Assembly (NCBI GenBank): GCA_036272735.1
Contig: DATAYF010000226.1
Coordinates: forward strand, 1 to 12,559
DNA length: 12,559 nucleotides
DNA from: DATAYF01 sp036272735
GTDB lineage: Bacteria; Chloroflexota; Ktedonobacteria; Ktedonobacterales; Ktedonobacteraceae
Reading direction: 5' to 3'
Shown piece by piece: positions 1 to 5,349 of the stretch; position 1 is the first letter of the stretch; every line of letters begins with the position of its first letter. Position numbers and translations under genes: made by a program. A model generated the notes under the pieces. The model did no database searches, was not told where the DNA came from, and was given only the letters and a program-made list of their open reading frames with translations.

Positions 1-533
1 TCCTCGGTCGGTATCAGCGAGAATTGACCCGCTGTGGACTGTACGATCTGCTGTATATGGCCGGTGTAGGTCGTGTTCTTATAGGCATCGATGCTGACAT
101 CGACGGTCTGGTTGAGCTTGACGTTGTTAATTGCGCTCTCATCGACGAAGGCCTCAATATTGACCGAATTCAAATTGGTGACCTGCGCCAGCATGAGGCC
201 AGCGCTCACCGTCTGGCCCTCGACGGCGTTATCCTGTACGATGGTGCCGGTAATCGGGCTGGTCAGTTTGACGGTCATCGGCTTCCCGGTTGTTGGGGAA
301 ACCTCGTCAATCGTGCCAATCACGTCGCCAGCGGTGACTTGTGTGCCAACTTGCGGCGTAAAGGTGGCGAGCTGGCCGTTGCCGGTGCTGGCGATACTCA
401 CCAGATTCCCGTGCACCTGGGCATCATCGGTCGAGTAGTAGTAGTAGCCGTTATAAATCCAGTAGCCGACGCCAGCCACAATGGCGAGTAGGACTACCAC
501 AACCAGCAATGGAATAAGAATTAAGCGACGCAT
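1..533 (-). CDS. HlyD/EmrA-type efflux adaptor subunit, 3' end cut by window edge
   Basis: Partial gene: 177 residues are visible from ATG (531-533) to the window edge, with no stop. Residues 4-27 form one membrane helix after MRR, so the protein is anchored with its N-terminus inside. Then come TDDAQVHG (35-42), the hallmark start of EmrA-like adaptors, two lipoyl half-motifs (about 43-76 and 88-118, SPITGTIV) and a beta-barrel start (YTG, then GQFSLIP near 169-175, matching EmrA's FSLLP region). The two lipoyl halves are joined by only about a dozen residues; E. coli EmrA has a long coiled-coil hairpin there. Such adaptors bind an inner-membrane transporter and help export drugs, and the partner here is surely the MFS gene just upstream. 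AAGGAG (545-550) lies 11 bases before the ATG. Codons for four tyrosines (30-33) form a TAC tandem run. Family is seen clearly; substrate is unknown. Confidence 0.9.
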   Translation of the reverse strand, partial: MRRLILIPLLVVVVLLAIVAGVGYWIYNGYYYYSTDDAQVHGNLVSIASTGNGQLATFTPQVGTQVTAGDVIGTIDEVSPTTGKPMTVKLTSPITGTIVQDNAVEGQTVSAGLMLAQVTNLNSVNIEAFVDESAINNVKLNQTVDVSIDAYKNTTYTGHIQQIVQSTAGQFSLIPTE

Positions 534-544
534 GTGAGTATTTT

Positions 545-550
545 CTCCTT
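545..550 (-). promoter_or_regulatory. Ribosome binding site of the HlyD/EmrA-type adaptor
   Basis: AAGGAG on the minus strand, 11 bases upstream of the ATG at 533. It fixes the start of the adaptor gene, whose frame is otherwise open only to the window edge. Confidence 0.6.
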
Positions 551-585
551 ATGTAAAAATGCCTGCTTTGTACTAATTTCAATGA

Positions 586-641
586 TGCCGCCTGCGGCGG
601 CAGAGAAGGGGGAAGACTGGGGCACAGCCCCAGGCCCCAGT
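586..641. repeat. Cluster of GC-rich hairpins between MFS and adaptor genes
   Basis: Two strong inverted repeats sit side by side. The first is TGCCGCC (586-592), loop TGC, GGCGGCA (596-602), a perfect 7-bp stem. The second is CTGGGGC (617-623), loop ACA, GCCCCAG (627-633). A competing outer stem pairs ACTGGGG (616-622) with CCCCAGT (635-641). They lie in the leader of the adaptor transcript. They could be an attenuator, an mRNA stability element or part of a dispersed intergenic repeat; no T-run follows on either strand, so a simple intrinsic terminator is unlikely. Confidence 0.6.
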
Positions 642-726
642 CAGGAGAGCTTGCTGCCCTCCTGCACCACCCGCTTAACACAGTTCAGGAGAGCTTGTTA
701 ACTGTCCTGCACCACCCGCTTTACAC
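642..726. repeat. Two tandem imperfect direct repeats (about 45 bp spacing) overlapping the MFS stop codon
   Basis: Copy 1 is 642-681 and copy 2 is 686-726. Both begin CAGGAGAGCTTG and end in CCTGCACCACCCGCTT followed by AACAC (copy 1) or TACAC (copy 2). The middle 7-8 bases differ (CTGCCCT versus TTAACTGT). In each copy CAGGA pairs with TCCTG to form a hairpin (642-646 with 660-664; 686-690 with 705-709). In copy 2 a second stem pairs ACAGTT (680-685) with AACTGT (700-705). The last six bases of copy 2 (721-726) supply the final Val codon and TAA stop of the MFS gene. Confidence 0.75.
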
Positions 727-2361
727 GGCTATCATAGCTTCGTCACGTGCCTGCCTCTCTTCATCGGTCAGGGGTATTTCTTGCGTGTCCTGCATATCTA
801 TGCCCTCCTTGGATTTGGGGGTGTAGACAAAGAAGGTAGCCACAATCGCCAGCAAGCCAACCCCCACGCTAATCCAGAATGTGTCTTGTATCGACAGCAT
901 GTAGGCCTGTAGCTGAAGCTGTTGGTAAACGTATCCCACTGTAGAGGCCCAGGCTTGCGACGCCGATTGCCCACCGCCCATAAACAGCCCTTGCATACGG
1001 TACATAAACTGCCCGAGCGCCGAAGATGGAGTGACTGTTTCGGCCAGGTGAACGTAATGCACCTTGGTCTGCGTCTGGATGAGCGTCGACAATATGGCAA
1101 TCGCTATTGAACTGACGACAAAACGAATAGTCGTATTTACTGAAGTCGCCTGCGATAGCATGCGTGGCTTAATCTGCGAAAGCGCCGACACCGTCAACGG
1201 CTGCGCGCACAGCCCAAGACCAAAACCGCGTAGGATCAGCAGGATCTGGAATTGACCATACGGGATCGTCAAATTCAAGTACGAAAGTCGCCAGAAAGCG
1301 AAGGCCATAATCAGCAGGCCAGGAATGGTAACCGCTCGTACCCCGAGCTTATCGACGAGTCGGCCGCCAACGAGCACCGCGATCATCGACGCGAACGCCT
1401 GCGGCAACAGGATGAGACCGGCTTGATAGGCGCTCAAGCCGCGCAGGTTCTGTAGGTAGATCGGCACCACGAAGAGTCCACCGTACAGCGCGAAGGTCAC
1501 TAGCGCCATGGCAAAGTTACTGACGGAGAACATCCCATTGCCAAATACGCGCACATCCAGTAACGGACGCCCACCACGATTGGCGATGTTCAGCTCAATA
1601 ATAACGAAGGTCGCTAGCAGCAATGCACCGGCGATCAGACAACCGAGCACTGTGCTAGAGCCCCAGCCATCGGTACTGGCACTAGAGAGCCCGTAGAGCA
1701 GCAGTCCGAGTCCCGCGGCCGAGAAAATGAAGCCCGGAATATCGAAGCGCAGGTTGCCCTCGCTCCGTGCCTCGCGTAGAAAGATGCCCGCCAGGATAAA
1801 ACCAAGGATACCAATAGGTACATTGATGTAGAAGATTAACTGCCAACCTGTAAAGGTGACGAGATATCCACCAAGCGTTGGACCAAAGGCCGGAGCCAGC
1901 AGAATAGGAATACCGAGAAAACCCATCGCGGTACCGCGTTCCGCTGGCGGAAATTCACGGTACAGGAGCGTAATCGCCAATGGCGTCATAAACGCTCCAC
2001 CCATGCCTTGCAAGACACGGAAGAAAATGAGCATCGGCAAATTCACAGCCAGGCCACACAGGGCCGAGCCAATCGTAAACGCGGCAAGCGCAAACATGTA
2101 AAAACGTTTGATGCCGACGCGATCCGCAAAAAACGCGGTCATGGGTGTCACAATCCCTTGCGCAAGCGTATAGCCGGTGAGCACCCATTGCACGTCATTC
2201 AAGCTGGCACCAAAGGCGCTTTGCAAGCGTGGAATGGCGATATTTACGATGGTACCATCCAAAATCGTCATAAATATGCCGAAAACCACCACGATTGCCA
2301 CTATCCACTTGTAAGGGATACCACCGCTTTCTTGTCGCTGCGCTGATGCAGAAACTTGCAT
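721..2361 (-). CDS. DHA2-family (EmrB/QacA-type) MFS multidrug efflux transporter
   Basis: 546 residues, normal for the 14-helix DHA2 drug:proton antiporters of the cytoplasmic membrane. Seen: the first helix with the family motif LDGTIVNIAIP (about 34-44); motif A as FFADRVGIKRF in the loop after helix 2; motif C in helix 5, GIPILLAPAFGPTLGGYL, typical of exporters; then a long series of hydrophobic helices and a charged C-terminal tail ending near EERQARDEAMIAV. ATG at 2361 is chosen because GGAGGA (2372-2377) lies 10 bases upstream of it; a TTG three codons earlier (2370) directly abuts the GGAGGAG and is too close. The gene lies between a TetR repressor upstream and an EmrA-like adaptor downstream, so it is the pump of a three-gene efflux unit. 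The stop codon lies inside an intergenic repeat. Substrates cannot be read from sequence; lipophilic drugs or dyes are typical. Confidence 0.93.
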   Translation of the reverse strand: MQVSASAQRQESGGIPYKWIVAIVVVFGIFMTILDGTIVNIAIPRLQSAFGASLNDVQWVLTGYTLAQGIVTPMTAFFADRVGIKRFYMFALAAFTIGSALCGLAVNLPMLIFFRVLQGMGGAFMTPLAITLLYREFPPAERGTAMGFLGIPILLAPAFGPTLGGYLVTFTGWQLIFYINVPIGILGFILAGIFLREARSEGNLRFDIPGFIFSAAGLGLLLYGLSSASTDGWGSSTVLGCLIAGALLLATFVIIELNIANRGGRPLLDVRVFGNGMFSVSNFAMALVTFALYGGLFVVPIYLQNLRGLSAYQAGLILLPQAFASMIAVLVGGRLVDKLGVRAVTIPGLLIMAFAFWRLSYLNLTIPYGQFQILLILRGFGLGLCAQPLTVSALSQIKPRMLSQATSVNTTIRFVVSSIAIAILSTLIQTQTKVHYVHLAETVTPSSALGQFMYRMQGLFMGGGQSASQAWASTVGYVYQQLQLQAYMLSIQDTFWISVGVGLLAIVATFFVYTPKSKEGIDMQDTQEIPLTDEERQARDEAMIAV

Positions 2362-2409
2362 AGCAGGCAACTCCTCCCTAAGCTCTAGACTCTTGTTCCG
2401 ATCACCAAC

Positions 2410-2437
2410 GCCACTGCCGTGGCTAGCGCTGCGCGCT
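2410..2437. other. Pair of small hairpins in the tetR-MFS spacer
   Basis: GCCAC (2410-2414) pairs with GTGGC (2419-2423), and AGCGC (2425-2429) pairs with GCGCT (2433-2437). They lie in the 165-bp gap between the repressor and the MFS start. No convincing promoter was found in the gap (a TTGATA at 2485-2490 lacks a usable -10), so cotranscription from the tetR promoter is the simpler model. The hairpins may tune read-through or protect mRNA. Stems are short, so this is weak. Confidence 0.3.
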
Positions 2438-2526
2438 CAGGTGCTCGGATCAGTAGTAAGTATGTATGTTCATAACACTACGAGTATCAATTTTGCGAAT
2501 ATCTGTATAGTAAAAAGGAACGTATT

Positions 2527-3153
2527 TTATGTGGCTGCGACTCCGTGGAAGAAGGCACGTTGTACACACTGAAAAAGCTCATCAGCAGTGAACGAACCCT
2601 CCTCTACCAGGAGACGGTAAGCTTTCGGTGAAAGCATGCTGAGAAAGATGCTGAGCATGATCTGTGTTGGCATGTTGGCATCGCAAGCTCCGCACGCCTT
2701 GGCCTCGTCAAAAAGTGCGCTCATGCGTTCGATCAGTGGCGTGACCAGGGCATACACTTGGGAACGATTCTGCTGGAAAAGCGATTGGAGTTCAGTACTA
2801 TTGAACACCATGTAAATAGTTCTCAAGTAAGAGCCGTATAACTCCACGTAGATAAAGTGCATGATTGCTACAAGGCGCTCTTGTACCGGCGCATTCAACA
2901 CCGCTGCTTTCTCTACCGCCTCTGTAATCAGCCCGAGTTTGTCCAACAGGAGAGCACGCGCAAGATCTTCTTTGCGAGCGAAGTGAAGGTATAATGTTCC
3001 TTTAGCAATTCCGACACGGGTCGCAATTTCTTCCATCGAGGTCTCGTGATAGCCCTTTTCGGCAAATACCTCTTCGGCGACCTGCAAAATGAGATTTTCC
3101 CGCTCGTGGCGCTGCCTTTCTTTCAGCGAACGTTGAGGCGTAGCCTCGTGCAT
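2527..3153 (-). CDS. TetR/AcrR-family transcriptional repressor of the efflux unit
   Basis: 208 residues, usual family length. The N-terminal DNA-binding domain spans about residues 16-62: helix 1 (ENLILQVAEEVFAEKGYHET), then the helix-turn-helix SMEEIATRVGIAKGTLYLHF (39-58), a near-textbook TetR signature. The remaining 145 residues form the helical ligand-binding and dimerisation domain, which diverges in this family. ATG at 3153 is supported by AGGAGG (3161-3166) 7 bases upstream. The gene is first in a minus-strand set with the MFS pump and adaptor, and palindromes lie at its own promoter, so it most likely represses itself and the pump until a pump substrate binds. It is divergent from the thiamine-diphosphate enzyme; control of that gene too is possible but not shown. 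Confidence 0.92.
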   Translation of the reverse strand: MHEATPQRSLKERQRHERENLILQVAEEVFAEKGYHETSMEEIATRVGIAKGTLYLHFARKEDLARALLLDKLGLITEAVEKAAVLNAPVQERLVAIMHFIYVELYGSYLRTIYMVFNSTELQSLFQQNRSQVYALVTPLIERMSALFDEAKACGACDANMPTQIMLSIFLSMLSPKAYRLLVEEGSFTADELFQCVQRAFFHGVAAT

Positions 3154-3160
3154 AGCCCTT

Positions 3161-3166
3161 CCTCCT
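3161..3166 (-). promoter_or_regulatory. Ribosome binding site of the TetR repressor
   Basis: AGGAGG on the minus strand, 7 bases before the ATG at 3153; close to the full anti-Shine-Dalgarno match. Confidence 0.75.
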
Positions 3167-3176
3167 GCCTGGATGA

Positions 3177-3203
3177 CTGTTTAGATTTTTCTTGACTAAA
3201 CAG
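3177..3203. promoter_or_regulatory. Inverted repeat in the tetR leader, candidate second operator
   Basis: CTGTTTAG (3177-3184) is the exact reverse complement of CTAAACAG (3196-3203), with an 11-bp centre. It lies between the likely transcription start and the ribosome binding site of the repressor gene. It shares the core GACT-TAA style with the palindrome at 3233-3246 (TTGACTAA occurs in both). Its role as a TetR site is inferred. Confidence 0.5.
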
Positions 3204-3232
3204 CTCCAATTTTGACCAATTCACTTAATGTT

Positions 3233-3246
3233 TGACTAACTAGTCA
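3233..3246. promoter_or_regulatory. Perfect palindrome, candidate TetR operator
   Basis: TGACTA-AC-TAGTCA is a perfect 6+6 bp palindrome with a 2-bp centre. It starts 3 bp downstream of the proposed -10 box of the tetR promoter and covers the expected transcription start. TetR-family operators often have TGACTA/TAGTCA half-sites and sit exactly here in self-repressed genes. Binding is inferred from position and symmetry. Confidence 0.65.
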
Positions 3247-3248
3247 TT

Positions 3249-3277
3249 AATTTACCATCACGTCATCCAAAAGTCAA
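3249..3277 (-). promoter_or_regulatory. Promoter of the tetR-MFS-adaptor unit
   Basis: On the minus strand: -35 TTGACT (3272-3277), 17-bp spacer, -10 TAAATT (3249-3254). The -35 differs from the sigma70-type consensus by one base and the spacing is ideal. The start would fall near 3242, inside the palindrome 3233-3246, giving an untranslated leader of about 90 bases. Confidence 0.6.
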
Positions 3278-3426
3278 GGCCATGACAAAAGTACCCCTGC
3301 GCGTCGATAGGCAAATTCTGGTTCTGGTAATGTATCATGGGGGTTACAGGCTAAGTGAACCTGTCGAGACGGTATTTTGTGCTGCATTGTATGGTGTCCA
3401 ATGAAGGACCGAAAGGGATATTGCAC

Positions 3427-5073
3427 ATGGGGATGATACACGGCGGCTGGCTGGTTGCCAAAATCTTGAAGCGCGAGGGGGTCGAGGTGGTGTTTACGCT
3501 CAGTGGCGGCCATATCGCGGCGATCTACGATGGCTGTTTGCGTGAAGGGATTCGCGTGGTGGATACGCGCCACGAGCAGGCGGCGGTGCACGCGGCCGAG
3601 GGTTGGGCCAGGTGTACGCGTAAGCCGGGCGTAGCACTGCTCACGGCTGGGCCCGGCGTGACCGATGGCGTAACCGGTGTCGCTAACGCCTATCTGGCTG
3701 GTAGTCCAGTGCTGGTCATCGGCGGTGCGGCCCCGTTGGGGCTGTGGGACCGTGGCGCGTTGCAGGAGATGAACCAGATCGATCTCCTGCGTCCGATTAC
3801 CAAGTGGGCACGGACCGTGCACGAGACCTCGCGCCTGGGCGAGTATACGGCGGCGGCATTCCGGCAAATGCTCAGCGGCAAGCCCGGTCCCACGTTCCTG
3901 GAAATGCCGATGGATATTTTGAATAATTTTGCCGATACCGAGACGCTATTTGATCCCGGCGAACCCGCGCAGTATCGGTACGCAGGTCGCACCGCTCCTG
4001 ATCCACAAACGGTATTGCAGGCTGCCCAGATATTGGAGCAGGCGCAGCACCCCGTGATTATGGCGGGAACTGCTACCTGGTGGTGTGATGCCGCCGAGCC
4101 GTTGCGTGCGCTGGCTGAGCGCGTGCAGGCCCCGGTGTTTCTCAATGGCGCGGGCCGTGGCTGCCTGCCACCGACGCACCCGCTCTTCTTCTCTGCGGCG
4201 CGTAGGAAAGCGCTAGAAGGGGCCGATACCATTCTGGGCATTGGGACCCGCATGGATTTTCGTTTGAATCACGGTCAGACACCCTTGATTCCCGCTGAGG
4301 CGCAGGTGATCTGGTTCGACCTGGCGGCGGAAGACGTGGGGGTGAACCGTGGCGCGGCCGTGGGCCTGGTTGGTGATGTTGGACTGAGCATGCGCCAGGT
4401 GGTCGAGGCCACGAAGCAATGCCAGCACGAGGAATGGCTCAGTTTTGTGCGTGCCGAAGAGCAACGAGCATGGGAGCGCGATGCCGCGGCGCTCAATTCG
4501 GACGCAGAGCCGATCCACCCCATGCGGTTCTGTCGTGAAATCCGCGACTTTATCGACGAGGAGACGACGGTGATCGGCGATGGCGGCGACATCGTTAGCT
4601 ATGGCGGACGCGTCATCAATGTGCAGCGCCCCGGCTACTGGTTGGATGCCGGGCCGATGGGCTGCCTGGGCACGGGCACGGGCTTTGCGATGGCGGCGCA
4701 ACTGGCACGTCCGGGTAAGCGGGTGCTGATTTTGCACGGCGATGGTGCCTTTGGCTTGAATGGGATGGAATTCGAGAGCATGGTGCGCCAGAAATTGCCC
4801 ATCGTCTCGGTGATCGGTAACGACGGAGCGTGGGGCCAGATCAAGCATCCACAAAAATCCATCATTGGCCATACCACCGCCGCTGAACTTTCTCCGGGTA
4901 TTCGCTACGATAAAATGGTGGAGGCACTGGGTGGATATGGTGAACTGGTCGAGCGGCCGCAAGATATTCGCCCCGCTCTGGAGCGAGCGTTCGCGTCCGG
5001 CTTGCCCGCGTGCGTCAATGTGCTCATCGATCCCAACAAACCCTATGGACGCTCAACCAACGTTGCCGTCTAA
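3427..5073 (+). CDS. Thiamine-diphosphate-dependent enzyme, acetolactate synthase (IlvB/IlvG)-like
   Basis: 548 residues from the chosen ATG, the usual length of this superfamily. The three domains are in order: N-terminal pyrimidine-binding domain (about 3-170) with the essential activating glutamate E50 in RHEQAA and the GPGVTDGVTGVANA loop; central domain (about 190-330); C-terminal pyrophosphate-binding domain with GDG (438-440) and N465, 27 residues on, which together hold Mg2+-ThDP. The C-terminal half, with LGGYGEL and RPALERAFASGLPACVNVL, resembles mycobacterial IlvG-type proteins from memory, so it may join or cleave 2-keto acids, but oxalyl-CoA or 2-hydroxyacyl-CoA chemistry is not excluded. 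No regulatory subunit (ilvN) or ilvC is adjacent, so it is probably not the main valine-pathway enzyme. ATG 3427 is preferred because AAAGGGA (3412-3418) lies 8 bases upstream and family homology begins there; GTG 3355 or ATG 3391 would add 24 or 12 residues of unconvincing sequence. Confidence 0.85.
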   Translation: MGMIHGGWLVAKILKREGVEVVFTLSGGHIAAIYDGCLREGIRVVDTRHEQAAVHAAEGWARCTRKPGVALLTAGPGVTDGVTGVANAYLAGSPVLVIGGAAPLGLWDRGALQEMNQIDLLRPITKWARTVHETSRLGEYTAAAFRQMLSGKPGPTFLEMPMDILNNFADTETLFDPGEPAQYRYAGRTAPDPQTVLQAAQILEQAQHPVIMAGTATWWCDAAEPLRALAERVQAPVFLNGAGRGCLPPTHPLFFSAARRKALEGADTILGIGTRMDFRLNHGQTPLIPAEAQVIWFDLAAEDVGVNRGAAVGLVGDVGLSMRQVVEATKQCQHEEWLSFVRAEEQRAWERDAAALNSDAEPIHPMRFCREIRDFIDEETTVIGDGGDIVSYGGRVINVQRPGYWLDAGPMGCLGTGTGFAMAAQLARPGKRVLILHGDGAFGLNGMEFESMVRQKLPIVSVIGNDGAWGQIKHPQKSIIGHTTAAELSPGIRYDKMVEALGGYGELVERPQDIRPALERAFASGLPACVNVLIDPNKPYGRSTNVAV

Positions 5074-5081
5074 CAAAAGAG

Positions 5082-5151
5082 GTACTTTACGACATAGATA
5101 ATCATTGATGGCCCTATGGTACCATCAATGATTATCTATGTCGTAAAGTAC
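5082..5151. repeat. Perfect 30-bp inverted repeat (hairpin) after the ThDP enzyme gene
   Basis: The left arm 5082-5111 (starts GTACTTTACGACATAG) is the exact reverse complement of the right arm 5122-5151; the loop is 10 bases (5112-5121). It begins 8 bp after the stop codon at 5073. Each arm is AT-rich, unlike the neighbouring gene. No T-run follows on the plus strand, so it is not a classical intrinsic terminator, although the RNA stem could stop or protect the transcript. It may also be a small palindromic mobile element or a site bound by a dimeric protein. Confidence 0.9.
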
Positions 5152-5270
5152 ATAAAACGTGCGCAAAAAATTCGTTCAGCGGGTTATACTAAGAAAAAGC
5201 AGTTTTCACAAGTTGCAAAAGACTCTTTTTATAACGGGAACACATGTAGATGCGTGTTTGTGCAGTAGCG

Positions 5271-5299
5271 TTGACAAATGTCAATCTTTCACTTAAACT
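5271..5299 (+). promoter_or_regulatory. Promoter of the BACON-repeat protein gene, with palindrome over the -35
   Basis: -35 TTGACA (5271-5276, perfect consensus), 17-bp spacer, -10 TAAACT (5294-5299, four of six). The -35 is also the left half of a perfect palindrome TTGACA-AA-TGTCAA (5271-5284), a possible repressor site. The start would lie near 5306, about 40 bases before the start codon. GAGGGG (5335-5340) is the ribosome binding site. Confidence 0.6.
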
Positions 5300-5349
5300 A
5301 GGTATGTTGGGAAGTAGCGACCGTCGCGTGAGCCGAGGGGAAATTCGTG

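Noticed and set aside
430..445. TAG/TAC trinucleotide run as a variable microsatellite
   Set aside because: Only four units, encoding Tyr residues just after the membrane helix; short enough to be codon repetition.
24..491. Open frame of 155 codons on the plus strand
   Set aside because: It is antisense to the HlyD/EmrA adaptor, whose protein has clear family motifs; the antisense frame has none.
451..681. Minus-strand frame of 76 codons covering the MFS-adaptor gap
   Set aside because: It runs through the hairpins and repeats into the adaptor gene in another frame; low-complexity Ser/Pro content and no ribosome site.
2462..2490. Separate promoter for the MFS gene (TTGATA with a 17-bp spacer)
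   Set aside because: The hexamer at the -10 place (ATACAT) matches only two of six consensus bases.
3274..3867. Minus-strand frame of 197 codons
   Set aside because: Antisense to the ThDP enzyme gene; no recognisable domain, rich in His/Arg/Gln as is common for shadow frames in GC-rich DNA.
4213..4962. Minus-strand frame of 249 codons
   Set aside because: Antisense shadow of the conserved C-terminal domain of the ThDP enzyme; no domain features of its own.
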